From positions 3,021,501-3,085,500 of the forward strand of contig OX352322.1 in the NCBI GenBank assembly GCA_947090765.1: a DNA stretch of 64,000 nucleotides, given 5' to 3'. Positions 35,698-44,895 of this stretch are shown in pieces. Numbering within the stretch: the stretch's first letter is position 1; each line of letters begins with the position of its first letter. The translations under genes were made by a program, and so were the position numbers. The stretch is from Pseudomonas sp. MM223. Lineage in GTDB: Bacteria > Pseudomonadota > Gammaproteobacteria > Pseudomonadales > Pseudomonadaceae. The notes below the pieces were generated by a model. It was not told the DNA's origin. It saw nothing but the letters and a program-made list of their open reading frames with translations, and made no database searches.

Positions 35698-36273
35698 TTA
35701 GCCTTGTAGCAACTCCGGGCTGTTGAAGTTGCTCAATCGGCGATCATCATCGGCACACTCCAACCCCTGCACCGCTTCGAGCAGCAAGGCCTTCTGCAAG
35801 CTCCGTTCACCCTCAGCCCATGCCTGCTCCAGCACCGGCAGCACCCGCCGCGGCATTACACTGAACATCGGCTGCCAATACCCACCCTGGCGCACCATGG
35901 CCGCACTGTCATTCGCCACCGCCAACCGCAGCAGATCTTCAATCAACACCCGGTCAACCAATGGTGCATCGCAAGCCAGCAGCACCACCCACTCATGCCG
36001 TGCCACCTTGAGCCCGGCAATCACCCCCGCCAGGGGGCCGGGGAAGTCCGCTACCGAATCGCCCACCACCTGGTCGGCATACGCCCGGTAAGCCTCCTGG
36101 TTACGGTTGCAGGAAATCACCAGGTCATCGCTTAGCGGCCGCACTACACGATGAATGTGCGCCACCAGCGGCTCGCCCTGCCAGTCGATCAGGCCCTTGT
36201 CACGCCCGCCCATGCGCTGGCCTCGGCCACCGGCAAGAATGAGGATGGAGCGGGAGGGGAGTGCATCAGGCAT
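35698..36273 (-). CDS. mobA: molybdenum cofactor guanylyltransferase MobA
   Basis: The 191-residue protein has the nucleotidyltransferase signature ILAGGRGQRMGGRDKGL at residues 12-28 and LLACDAPLV near 99. It joins GMP to molybdopterin to give the dinucleotide cofactor for DMSO-reductase-type enzymes in the cytoplasm. Length is normal. It is transcribed alone, upstream of nothing on its strand; a terminator-like hairpin of the RND pump gene lies at its 5' side. Confidence 0.95.
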   Translation of the reverse strand: MPDALPSRSILILAGGRGQRMGGRDKGLIDWQGEPLVAHIHRVVRPLSDDLVISCNRNQEAYRAYADQVVGDSVADFPGPLAGVIAGLKVARHEWVVLLACDAPLVDRVLIEDLLRLAVANDSAAMVRQGGYWQPMFSVMPRRVLPVLEQAWAEGERSLQKALLLEAVQGLECADDDRRLSNFNSPELLQG

Positions 36274-36274
36274 G

Positions 36275-36310
36275 AAAAAGGGCTCCGGGCAGTCAATGCC
36301 GGGAACCCTC
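36275..36310 (-). terminator. intrinsic terminator of the RND pump operon
   Basis: On the minus strand GGGTTCCCGGCA, a short loop and TGCCCGGAGCCC form a stem with one internal mismatch, followed by TTTTT. It lies just after the RND gene stop and just before the mobA start. Confidence 0.6.
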
Positions 36311-36334
36311 CCATTTCACGCGAGGCTTGTCCAG

Positions 36335-39300
36335 TCAGCTTTGGCTGGTCGCACCTTGTGTGCTGGCGTCGCGCACTTGACGCCGCCCCGCCAGGCGCAT
36401 CACTACCACGAAGAACACCGGCACAAACACCACCGCCAATGTGGCGCTGAGCATGCCGCCGATCACCCCGGTGCCGATGGCCTGCTGGCTGGCCGAGCTG
36501 GCGCCGCTGGCGATGGCCAGGGGCACCACGCCGAGGATGAACGCCAGCGAGGTCATCACGATGGGCCGCAGGCGCAGGCGGGCGGCCTGCACGGCGGCGT
36601 CTGCGGCGTCCACGCCTTGGTCGACCAGGTGCTTGGCGAACTCGATGATCAGGATGGCGTTCTTCGCCGACAGGCCGATCAGGGTAATCAGGCCAACCTT
36701 GAAGAACACGTCGTTGGGCATGCCGCGCAGGGTCACGGCCAGCACCGCACCCAGCATACCGAGCGGGACCACCAGCAGCACGGCGGTCGGGATCGACCAG
36801 CTTTCGTACAGCGCTGCCAGGCACAGGAACACGATCAGCAACGACAATGCCATCAGCATCGGGGCCTGGCTGCCGGACAAGCGCTCCTGCAACGACAGGC
36901 CGGTCCATTCCAGGCCGGCGCCGGGCGGCAGTTGCGCCACCAGGCGTTCGATTTCGGCCATGGCTTCGCCCGAACTGTGGCCGGCTGCCGGCTCGCCGGA
37001 AATCGACACCGCCGGGTAGCCGTTGTAGCGGGTCAATTGCACCGGGCCGCTGACCCACTTGGCCTGGACGAATGCGCCCAGGGGCACCATTTTGCCGCTG
37101 TTGTTGCGTACGTGGATTTTCAACAGGTCTTCGACCTGGCTGCGCTGGTCGCCTTCAGCCTGCACCACCACCCGCTGCATGCGGCCCTGGTTGGGGAAGT
37201 CGTTGACGTAGCTGGAGCCCACTGCCACGTCCAGTACCGAGCCGATATCGGCAAACGACACCCCCAGGGCATTGGCCTGGCGGCGGTCAATTTCCAGCTG
37301 CACCTGCGGGCTTTCGGCCAGCGACGCTTCGCGCACGTTGGTCAGTACCTTGCTTTTGCCGGCATTGGCCAGCAGCGTGTCGCGGGCGGCCATCAGCTCG
37401 GCATGGCCCATGCCGCCGCGGTCCTGCAGGCGGAACTCGAAGCCGGTCGACTCGCCCAGGCCGTCGATGGGCGGCGGCAGCACCGAAAACGCCACGGCAT
37501 CCTTGAGCTGGGAGAAGGCCGCGCTGGCGCGGTCGGCAATCGACTGAGCGCTGTCATCGGCACCGCGCTCGGACCAGTCCTTGAGGGTGGTAAAGGTCAG
37601 TGCCGCGTTTTGCCCGCTACCCGAGAAGCTGAAGCCGAGGATCACAGTAGTGTTGCCTACGCCGGGCTCTTCAGCGTTATGTGCCTCGATTTGCGCAGCC
37701 ACCTGCTCGGTGCGCATGCGGCTGGCCCCTGGTGGCAGCTGGATGTCGGTGATGGTGTAGCCCTGGTCTTCGGTAGGCAGGAATGCCGTGGGCAACTGGC
37801 TGAAGCCATAGCCCAGCACCGCCAGCAGCACGGCGTACACCAGCAGGTAGCGGCCGCTGCGCTTGAGTGCCTGCATTACCCAGCGTTGATAGCCGTTGCT
37901 CATGCTTTCGAAGCGGCGGTTGAACCAGCCGAAGAAGCCTTTGCGTTCATGGTGCTCGCCCTTGGCCACCGGTTTGAGCAGGGTGGCGCACAGGGCAGGG
38001 GTGAGGCTGAGGGCGAGGAATGCCGAGAACAGGATCGACACCGCCATCGACAGCGAGAACTGCTGGTAGATCACCCCCACCGAGCCTTGCATGAAGGCCA
38101 TGGGCAGGAACACCGCCACCAGCACCAGGGTGATGCCGACGATCGCGCCGCTGATCTGGCCCATGGCCTTGCGCGTTGCTTCTTTGGGCGGCAGGCCTTC
38201 CTCGGCCATGATGCGCTCGACGTTTTCCACCACCACGATGGCATCGTCAACCAGGATGCCGATGGCCAGCACCATGCCGAACAGGGTCAGTACGTTGACC
38301 GAAAAGCCCATGGCCAGCATGACTGCGAAGGTGCCCATCAGCGCCACCGGCACTACCAGGGTGGGGATCAGGGTGTAGCGCAGGTTTTGCAGGAACAGGA
38401 ACATCACCGCAAATACCAGCAACATGGCTTCGAACAGGGTGGTAATGACCTGCTTGATCGACACCTTGACGAACGGCGAGGTGTCGTAGGGGATGTCGTA
38501 CTTGACGCCCTCCGGGAAGTAACGCGCCAGGTCCTGCATTTTTGCCCGCACCAGGGTGGCCGTTTCCATGGCGTTGGCACCCGGCGACAGCTGCACGCTG
38601 AACGCGGTGGCCGGCTTGCCGTTCAGGCGCGTGCCGTACTGGTATTCCTGGGCGCCGATCTCCACCCGGGCGACATCACCGACGGTCACCGTGGAACCAT
38701 CCAGGTTGGCGCGCAGGACAATGGCGGCAAATTCCTCGGGGGTGCTCAGCTGGCCCTTGACCACCACGTTGGCGGTGATTTCCTGGGTGTCGCGGCTGGG
38801 CAGGTCGCCGATACTGCCTGGCGCGACCTGGGCGTTTTGCGCGGCGATGGCCTCGGCCACGTCGTTGGGCGTGAGGTTGAAGCCGATCAGCTTGCCCGGA
38901 TCGATCCAGATGCGCATGGCGCGCTCCGAGCCGTACAACTGGGCCTTGCCGACACCCTTGAGGCGGCGGATTTCGTCCATCACGTTGCGCGCGAGAATGT
39001 CCGACAGTGCGGTTTCGTCGAGCTTGCCGTCTTCGGAGGTGAGGGTACCCAGCAGCAGGAAGCCGGTGGATACCTTTTCCACCTGCAAGCCCTGCTGGGT
39101 GACCGGGCGTGGCAGGCGTGACTCGACCACCTTCAGGCGGTTCTGTACGTCGACCTGGGCCAGGTCCGGGTGGGTGCCCGGGGCGAAGGTGGCGGTGATG
39201 GTGGCGCTGCCCAGGCTACTCTGCGACTCGAAATACAGCAGGTTGTCGGCGCCGTTGAGTTCCTGCTCGATCAGGCTCACCACGCTTTCGTCCATGGTCG

Positions 39301-39463
39301 CCGCCGAGGCGCCCGGGTACACGGCGTAGATCTCCACCTGCGGCGGTGCCACGTTGGGGTACTGGGCCACTGGCAGTTGTGGGATGGCCAGTGCACCGGC
39401 CAGCAGGATGAACAGCGCGACCACCCAGGCGAACACCGGGCGGTCGATGAAGAATTGCGGCAT
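36335..39463 (-). CDS. RND multidrug efflux permease (HAE1 family, AcrB/MexF-like)
   Basis: The 1042-residue inner-membrane pump has an N terminus MPQFFIDRPVFAWV, twelve transmembrane helices and two large periplasmic loops. The proton-relay residues are visible: paired Asp in GILVDDAIVVVENVER (helix 4) and Lys in SAKNAILIIEFA (helix 10). It would extrude drugs or solvents with the membrane-fusion protein encoded 11 bases upstream. No outer-membrane channel gene accompanies it, so a shared OprM/TtgC-type protein is needed. The operon is divergent from a two-component system that may control it. Confidence 0.95.
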   Translation of the reverse strand: MPQFFIDRPVFAWVVALFILLAGALAIPQLPVAQYPNVAPPQVEIYAVYPGASAATMDESVVSLIEQELNGADNLLYFESQSSLGSATITATFAPGTHPDLAQVDVQNRLKVVESRLPRPVTQQGLQVEKVSTGFLLLGTLTSEDGKLDETALSDILARNVMDEIRRLKGVGKAQLYGSERAMRIWIDPGKLIGFNLTPNDVAEAIAAQNAQVAPGSIGDLPSRDTQEITANVVVKGQLSTPEEFAAIVLRANLDGSTVTVGDVARVEIGAQEYQYGTRLNGKPATAFSVQLSPGANAMETATLVRAKMQDLARYFPEGVKYDIPYDTSPFVKVSIKQVITTLFEAMLLVFAVMFLFLQNLRYTLIPTLVVPVALMGTFAVMLAMGFSVNVLTLFGMVLAIGILVDDAIVVVENVERIMAEEGLPPKEATRKAMGQISGAIVGITLVLVAVFLPMAFMQGSVGVIYQQFSLSMAVSILFSAFLALSLTPALCATLLKPVAKGEHHERKGFFGWFNRRFESMSNGYQRWVMQALKRSGRYLLVYAVLLAVLGYGFSQLPTAFLPTEDQGYTITDIQLPPGASRMRTEQVAAQIEAHNAEEPGVGNTTVILGFSFSGSGQNAALTFTTLKDWSERGADDSAQSIADRASAAFSQLKDAVAFSVLPPPIDGLGESTGFEFRLQDRGGMGHAELMAARDTLLANAGKSKVLTNVREASLAESPQVQLEIDRRQANALGVSFADIGSVLDVAVGSSYVNDFPNQGRMQRVVVQAEGDQRSQVEDLLKIHVRNNSGKMVPLGAFVQAKWVSGPVQLTRYNGYPAVSISGEPAAGHSSGEAMAEIERLVAQLPPGAGLEWTGLSLQERLSGSQAPMLMALSLLIVFLCLAALYESWSIPTAVLLVVPLGMLGAVLAVTLRGMPNDVFFKVGLITLIGLSAKNAILIIEFAKHLVDQGVDAADAAVQAARLRLRPIVMTSLAFILGVVPLAIASGASSASQQAIGTGVIGGMLSATLAVVFVPVFFVVVMRLAGRRQVRDASTQGATSQS

Positions 39464-39474
39464 GAATCAGGCCC

Positions 39475-40650
39475 TCACTGGCCGGTGTGCTGTGCGATGG
39501 GCGGCGCCCCGGATGCGTTGTCGACCTGCACCTGGTCACCGGCCTTGACGTGTTGCAGCCCCTCGACCACCACCCGCTCGCCAGGGGCCAGGCCTTCGCT
39601 GACGACCCAGCGGTCGCCCTGGGCGCTGCCCAGCACCACCTGACGGTCGCTGACCCGGGCTTGCGCGTCGACCACCAGCACCTTGGGCACGCCGGCACTG
39701 TCGCGCAGGATGGCGCGCTGCGGCACGCTCAGGCCCTTGGGTTGTACGGCCTGTTCCAGGCGCACGCGCACGTAGCTGCCGGGCAGCAGGTCGAGGTCCG
39801 GGTTGGGAAATTCGCTGCGCAGGGTGATCTGGTTGGTCGTGGGGTCGACGCTGATGTCGGAGAACAGCAGCTTGCCCGGCAGCGGGTAGGCGCTGCCATC
39901 GTCCTGAATCAGCGTGGCGCGGGCCTGGCCGTCGCCCACCTGTTGCAATTCGCCTGCGCGCAGGGCGCGGCGCAGGGCGTTGAGCTCGCGGGTAGACTGG
40001 GTAACGTCGGCATGGATCGGGTCCAGCTGCTGTATGGTTGCCAGCGGGGTGGTTTCGTTCTGGCCAACCAGTGCGCCTTCGGTGACCTGGGCCCGGCCGA
40101 TACGGCCGGAAATCGGCGCCGTTACGGTGGCGTAGCCGAGGTTGAGGCGGGTGCGTTCCAGGGCAGCCTTGGCGGCGGCCACTTCGGCGTCGGCTTGCAG
40201 GAAACTGGCCTTGGCGTTGTCGTATTCCTGACGGCTGACAGCCTTGTCGTCGACCAGCTCGCGGTAGCGCTGCTCCTGCAACCGCGCCTGATACAAGGTG
40301 GCCTCGGCCTTGGCCAGGGTGGCGCGGGCGCTGTCATGGTCGGCCTTGAATGGCGCCGGGTCGATCAGGAACAGCACATCGCCCTGTTTGACATCGCTGC
40401 CTTCGCGGTACACCCGCTTGAGCACCACGCCCGCGACGCGCGCCCGCACTTCGGCGGTGCGCGGCGCCAGGATGCGGCCGCTGAGTTCGCTGGTGATGGC
40501 CAGTGGTTGCAGTTGCAGGGTTTCTACCCGCACTTGCGGGGTAGGCGCTTTTTCGTCTTTCTCGGCGCTGTCGCTGCAACCGGCCAGCAACAGGCTCAGA
40601 AACGCCATGAGCGCCACAGGGCGCAGGCGAAGGGGGAGGGTAGTAGGCAT
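39475..40650 (-). CDS. RND efflux periplasmic adaptor (membrane-fusion) lipoprotein
   Basis: The 391-residue protein has a lipobox LLAGC, barrel-sandwich halves (RILAPRTAEVRARVAGVVLKR and GYATVTAPISGRIGRA), an alpha-hairpin between them and a C-terminal membrane-proximal domain. It bridges the RND pump and the outer-membrane channel. ATG 40650 has GGAAGA upstream. First gene of the two-gene pump operon. Confidence 0.94.
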   Translation of the reverse strand: MPTTLPLRLRPVALMAFLSLLLAGCSDSAEKDEKAPTPQVRVETLQLQPLAITSELSGRILAPRTAEVRARVAGVVLKRVYREGSDVKQGDVLFLIDPAPFKADHDSARATLAKAEATLYQARLQEQRYRELVDDKAVSRQEYDNAKASFLQADAEVAAAKAALERTRLNLGYATVTAPISGRIGRAQVTEGALVGQNETTPLATIQQLDPIHADVTQSTRELNALRRALRAGELQQVGDGQARATLIQDDGSAYPLPGKLLFSDISVDPTTNQITLRSEFPNPDLDLLPGSYVRVRLEQAVQPKGLSVPQRAILRDSAGVPKVLVVDAQARVSDRQVVLGSAQGDRWVVSEGLAPGERVVVEGLQHVKAGDQVQVDNASGAPPIAQHTGQ

Positions 40651-40779
40651 GCGGATCTTCCGATGATGACCGCGCTTATGGTACGGCAGCTGTTGCCCGG
40701 GCGGCTGTTAATACCTGTAGGGCGAGTGTGAAAAAGTGTGAAGAACAATCCTTTCGTGCGGCTGGGTTCTATATTCTGC

Positions 40780-40835
40780 GTAGGCCTCACTGGCCTCTTC
40801 GCGGGCTTGCCCGCGAAGAGGCCAGTGAGGCCTAC
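40780..40835. repeat. perfect 27-bp inverted repeat with a 2-base loop
   Basis: GTAGGCCTCACTGGCCTCTT followed by CGCGGGC pairs exactly with the sequence 40809-40835. It has a REP-like core but longer arms than the others here. It ends 23 bases before the response regulator ATG and so leads its mRNA. Confidence 0.9.
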
Positions 40836-40858
40836 CACAACCTAGATCCCAAGCACCT

Positions 40859-41560
40859 ATGCCGAATATTTTCCTGGTCGAAGACGACAGCGCACTGTCC
40901 GAGCTGATCGCCAGCTACCTGCAACGCAACGACTTCCATGTCCAGGTGATCGCCCGGGGCGATCATGTGCTGGACGAATATCGTCGGCAAAAGCCCGACC
41001 TGGTCATCCTCGACCTGATGCTGCCGGGTATCGATGGTTTGCAGCTGTGCCGCCTGCTGCGCCAGGAGTCGCAGACCCTGCCGATCCTGATGTTGACCGC
41101 CCGCGACGACAGCCATGACCAGGTGTTGGGCCTGGAAATGGGCGCCGACGATTACGTGACCAAACCCTGTGAGCCACGCGTCTTGCTGGCCCGCGTGCGT
41201 ACCCTGCTGCGCCGCAGCAGTGTCAACGAGCCGCGGCTGGACAACGACCTGATCCTGATCGGTGGCCTGCGCATCGACCTGGCCGAGCGCACGGTCAGCT
41301 GGCGCGGCGAAGAGGTGGAGCTGTCCAGTGGCGAGTACAACCTGCTGGTGGTACTGGCGCGCAATGCTGGCGAAGTGCTAAACCGCGACCGCATCTTGCA
41401 GCAACTGCGTGGCATCGAGTTCAACGGCACCGACCGTTCGGTGGACGTGGCCATCTCCAAGTTGCGGCGCAAGTTCGACGATAACGCCGGCGAAGCGCGC
41501 AAGATCAAGACTGTTTGGGGCAAGGGCTACCTGTTCAGCCGCGTCGAGTGGGAGTGCTGA
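40859..41560 (+). CDS. OmpR-family response regulator (RstA-like)
   Basis: The 233-residue protein has a receiver domain (acidic EDD near 8-10, phospho-acceptor Asp in VILDLMLPGID, Lys in YVTKPCEP) and a C-terminal winged-helix domain with GTDRSVDVAISKLRRKF. It is followed by its kinase gene after 6 bases. Divergent position suggests control of the RND pump; this is not shown by the sequence itself. Confidence 0.93.
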   Translation: MPNIFLVEDDSALSELIASYLQRNDFHVQVIARGDHVLDEYRRQKPDLVILDLMLPGIDGLQLCRLLRQESQTLPILMLTARDDSHDQVLGLEMGADDYVTKPCEPRVLLARVRTLLRRSSVNEPRLDNDLILIGGLRIDLAERTVSWRGEEVELSSGEYNLLVVLARNAGEVLNRDRILQQLRGIEFNGTDRSVDVAISKLRRKFDDNAGEARKIKTVWGKGYLFSRVEWEC

Positions 41561-41566
41561 CCGGCC

Positions 41567-42865
41567 ATGCTCAAGATCCTGGTGCGGCTGTACCTGGTGA
41601 TCATTGTCGCCTACGCCGGTGCGTTGCTGTTCATTCCCGACACCATCGTGGGCCTGTTCCAGGACCGCTTCATGGCCTACAACCTGGACCAGGCCAAAGG
41701 CGTGCAATCGTTGATCGTGCGCCAGTTCCACCAGGCCCCGCGCGAGCAGTGGCCGGCCGTGGAGCAAGACCTGGCCGGCGTGTTCGCCCCGCTGGAAGTG
41801 AAGCTGCTGCGCATGGACCAGGCCGAACTGAGTGCGGATGAGCAGGCGCGCCTGGAGCACGGCCACTACGCTGTGCGCATTGCCGAGTGGGGCTACTACG
41901 AAACGGTACTGGCACCGCTGGACAAGCAATGGCTGGTGCGCCTGCACGCACCGCCAGACCCGCTGGATATCAATGTGCTGTCATGGGGCGTGACCGTGCT
42001 GATCGGTGCGGCCATGCTGGGGTGCCTGCTGTTATGGGTATGGCCGCACTGGCGCGACCTGGAGCGCCTGAAGGAAACCGCCCGGCGCCTGGGCCAAGGG
42101 CAGATGGCTGAGCGCACACACATTTCGCCACATTCCAATATTGGTGAACTGGCCGGGGTGTTCGACACCATGGCCAGCGACCTGGAACGCCACGTGAACC
42201 AGCAGCGCGAGCTGCTCAATGCGGTGTCCCATGAACTACGCACGCCACTGACCCGCCTGGACTTCGGCCTGGTACTGCTGTTTGACGAAGTACCGCCGGC
42301 CAGCCGCAAGCGCCTGCTGGAACTGGTGGGGCATGTGCGCGAGCTGGATGAGCTGGTGCTGGAGTTGCTGTCTTACAGCCGCCTGTACAACGCCGACCAG
42401 GCTCGCGAGCGGGTCGAGGTGTCGTTGCTGGAACTTGTCGACAGCGTACTTGGCGGCTTTGCCGAAGAACTCGATGGCCGCGGCATCCGCTGGGAAGTAC
42501 AGGCCGAAGGCAATCTGCCCCGGTTTGTGCTGGACCCACGGCTGACGGCGCGGGCGGTGCAGAACCTGGTACGCAACGCCATGCGCTATTGCGATGAAAG
42601 CCTGTTGCTGCGCTTGCGCCTTGAGAACGATGGCGCCTGTTTGCTGACCGTGGAAGATGACGGGATCGGCATACCGGTGGAGGAGCGGGATCGGATTTTC
42701 CAGCCCTTCTACCGGCTGGACCGCAGCCGCGACCGCAATACCGGCGGGTTTGGCCTGGGGCTGGCGATCAGCCGGCGGGCGATCGAGGGGCAGGGCGGGA
42801 CCTTGACCGTGGCGCAGTCGGCGCTGGGTGGGGCGCAGTTCAGGATTCGGTTGCCAGCTGGGTAG
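41567..42865 (+). CDS. sensor histidine kinase (RstB-like)
   Basis: The 432-residue inner-membrane kinase has one transmembrane helix at about 5-27, a periplasmic sensor of about 115 residues, a second helix at about 143-165, HAMP, the phospho-acceptor HELRTPLTRL, N box (LVRNAMRYC), DDGIGIP and GGFGLGLAI. It is the partner of the preceding regulator. Its last 26 bases overlap the convergent GGDEF gene, so the two genes share no terminator. Confidence 0.93.
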   Translation: MLKILVRLYLVIIVAYAGALLFIPDTIVGLFQDRFMAYNLDQAKGVQSLIVRQFHQAPREQWPAVEQDLAGVFAPLEVKLLRMDQAELSADEQARLEHGHYAVRIAEWGYYETVLAPLDKQWLVRLHAPPDPLDINVLSWGVTVLIGAAMLGCLLLWVWPHWRDLERLKETARRLGQGQMAERTHISPHSNIGELAGVFDTMASDLERHVNQQRELLNAVSHELRTPLTRLDFGLVLLFDEVPPASRKRLLELVGHVRELDELVLELLSYSRLYNADQARERVEVSLLELVDSVLGGFAEELDGRGIRWEVQAEGNLPRFVLDPRLTARAVQNLVRNAMRYCDESLLLRLRLENDGACLLTVEDDGIGIPVEERDRIFQPFYRLDRSRDRNTGGFGLGLAISRRAIEGQGGTLTVAQSALGGAQFRIRLPAG

Positions 42866-43844
42866 TCCACAACACGAAACGGTCTTTGCCGGTGTGTTTG
42901 GCTTCATACAGTGCCTGGTCGGCCTTGATCAGCGCCATGGTTAACGTATCGCCCGCGCTCACCTGTGCCAGGCCGATGCTGATAGTCACTGGATGAGCGC
43001 CTGAATCTTCACGCACTCTGCGTAGCAAGGCCTCCACCTGCTGTTCAGCGCCTTGTTGGTCCAGCCCCTCAAGAAAAATGGCGAATTCCTCGCCGCCCAA
43101 CCGCGCAAACTCGGCGTCGACCATGGCGGCCTTGATGTGTAGCGCAACGCGTTTGAGTACTTCGTCACCAATGTCGTGGCCGAAGCGGTCGTTGACCTTC
43201 TTGAAGTTGTCTATGTCGACCATCGCCAGGTACTGCCCGGGGGTTGCCTGTTGCAACTGTTGCTCCGCTTTGGCCATGAACGAGCGGCGGTTGGGGATTT
43301 CGGTCAGGGCGTCGACATAGGCTTGCTCCAACAGCACCTTGGACAGGTAGAAATTGTGCAGCTTGGCCTTGCGTGTCTGCAGGTAGCTGTAGCTGACCAG
43401 GCCGCTGAGAAACACCGCGTAGCTGATGAGCATGGCACCTTCGAGTGCATCGGGTTCGATACGGGTGTGGTAGAAGGGGCTGAGCATCACCCAGGTGATG
43501 ACCATGGCGCAGAAGAATGACCAGCGTCGCACCGGTAGCACCGATACGGCGTACAGCACGGTGGACACGCCGAGCACCAGCCATACCGGGCGCAGGGCCA
43601 CCGGGATGCCTTCGATCAGCAGGCGCATGCCCAACGTGATGATGCTGATGAACAGCAGGTTGAGTACATCGAAGTGTTGGCTGCGGCGTGTGAAGTGCAG
43701 TACCACGCAGAGGCTACCGAGCAGGGCGATGAACAGGTAGGACAGCCAGGTGAAGCCTTGGCCGCCGAGGAAACTGACGATCAGGTCGAAGACCAGCCAG
43801 ATCAGGATGCTGACGCAGAAAACCAGCAGGCAGAACGGGCGCAT
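42840..43844 (-). CDS. membrane diguanylate cyclase (GGDEF) with a likely frameshifted 5' end
   Basis: The 334-residue open frame has about six transmembrane helices (residues 1-155) and a GGDEF domain with active motif RLGGEEF and ALTEIPNRRSF, DNFKKVNDRFGHD. It makes c-di-GMP. The frame starts at an internal ATG. Upstream, a good ATG at 43930 with GGAG begins MFKTIEEHVRKQVAPR, which runs into another frame near 43885; shifting by one base gives ALRAEFRQHEFES leading straight into this ORF. The natural protein is therefore probably 36 residues longer. It lies beside the nfrBA locus, whose NfrB binds c-di-GMP in E. coli. Confidence 0.88.
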   Translation of the reverse strand: MRPFCLLVFCVSILIWLVFDLIVSFLGGQGFTWLSYLFIALLGSLCVVLHFTRRSQHFDVLNLLFISIITLGMRLLIEGIPVALRPVWLVLGVSTVLYAVSVLPVRRWSFFCAMVITWVMLSPFYHTRIEPDALEGAMLISYAVFLSGLVSYSYLQTRKAKLHNFYLSKVLLEQAYVDALTEIPNRRSFMAKAEQQLQQATPGQYLAMVDIDNFKKVNDRFGHDIGDEVLKRVALHIKAAMVDAEFARLGGEEFAIFLEGLDQQGAEQQVEALLRRVREDSGAHPVTISIGLAQVSAGDTLTMALIKADQALYEAKHTGKDRFVLWTTQLATES

Positions 43845-43956
43845 GGACTCGAATTCATGCTGGCGGAACTCGGCGCGCAGGGCCGCGGGGCGACCTGCTT
43901 GCGCACGTGTTCCTCGATGGTTTTGAACATGGGTGAACTCCTGGGAGTACTGCTTT

Positions 43957-44052
43957 GCCAGGCCCGGCCCTTTCGCAGCACAAGGCTGCTCCTACAGATA
44001 GCGCATGCCTGCTGTAGGAGCAGCCTTGTGCTGCGAAAGGGCCGGGCCTGGC
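43957..44052. repeat. REP pair, near-perfect palindrome
   Basis: GCCAGGCCCGGCCCTTTCGC and the exact inverted copy flank GCACAAGGCTGCTCCTACAG cores. It lies between the ybcH-like stop and the cyclase 5' end. Confidence 0.9.
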
Positions 44053-44055
44053 GAC

Positions 44056-44895
44056 TCAATTCTGTGGCAAAACACGCTGGGCCCAAGGCCGGTAGCGCAA
44101 GGCGAACACTGCCTCGGCATGGCACCCGCTGTCCAGCTTCGGCTCGGCAGGCTCAGCCCTGAATGCCTGGCCCGGCGCGCTAACCTGGCGAAACGCTTCG
44201 CGCACCACACCTACCCGGCACGGCAAGGCCTGCGCGTAACCCTGGCGCACCAATGGCGGCAGTCGCCCGGTCCCGGCGCCATCCTGCCACCACACAGTCA
44301 AGCCCAGGCCTGCCAGTTGATCCAGCCACGCGGCATTGACCCGGGGCGACAGCTTGCCTGCACTGAAGGCACTGATGTGCAGTGGTTTGTCCAGCTGGCG
44401 ATTGAAGGCCTGCAACTGGCTGTACAGTGCTTCGCGTCGCGCGGGATCACGAAAATGCTGGTCGTCCAGTTCCATGGGCAGGTACCAGCCATCCACCGGC
44501 AATTGCCAGGTTTTGCGCAGTTGCTGGTAATGGCTGAGCGAGCGTCCCAGCTGCGCTTTCCAATAGCTGTTCAGGCCTTCGCCGTCGAGTTCGTCCAGCC
44601 GCTGGTAGTAGGCGGGGTCCATGTACAACCCCAGCACCAGTTGCAGGCCTTGGGCACTTGCGCTGCGCAGGCTGTTGGCCAGCCAGCCCTGGGCGCCGCC
44701 GAAGTCGCTGTCGCCGTAGGCGCTCCATTGCACGATCAGGGTCTTGCCGCCCTGGGCCACGGTGGCATGCCACAGTTGCTGCCACTGGGCGGGGGTGACA
44801 TTGGCGTCGCGGTTCAGGGGTTGGTAGAACAGGCGTTGGTCGGCCGTGGCGGGCAGGCAAAGGGCAAGCAGGCAGAAGGCGAGGATCGTACGCAT
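44056..44895 (-). CDS. periplasmic DUF4434-type protein, YbcH-like
   Basis: The 279-residue precursor has a signal peptide (CLPATA|DQ). The domain is TIM-barrel-like: FYQPLNRDANVTPAQWQQLW at the start, LGLYMDPAYYQRL, and WYLPMELDDQHF. This fits the DUF4434 family, a putative glycoside hydrolase group found with nfrA. It overlaps nfrA by one codon (ATGA) and ends the nfrB-nfrA operon. A role in processing the NfrAB polysaccharide is inferred. Confidence 0.75.
   Translation of the reverse strand: MRTILAFCLLALCLPATADQRLFYQPLNRDANVTPAQWQQLWHATVAQGGKTLIVQWSAYGDSDFGGAQGWLANSLRSASAQGLQLVLGLYMDPAYYQRLDELDGEGLNSYWKAQLGRSLSHYQQLRKTWQLPVDGWYLPMELDDQHFRDPARREALYSQLQAFNRQLDKPLHISAFSAGKLSPRVNAAWLDQLAGLGLTVWWQDGAGTGRLPPLVRQGYAQALPCRVGVVREAFRQVSAPGQAFRAEPAEPKLDSGCHAEAVFALRYRPWAQRVLPQN

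Noticed and set aside
36155..39121. 988-codon open frame opposite the RND pump
   Set aside because: It is a high-GC antisense shadow, rich in His, Gln and Ala, of the clearly recognisable RND permease on the other strand.
836..44052. REP palindromes as CRISPR repeats or phage attachment sites
   Set aside because: They occur as isolated inverted pairs with variable spacers, not as regularly spaced direct repeats, and no cas or integrase gene is present.
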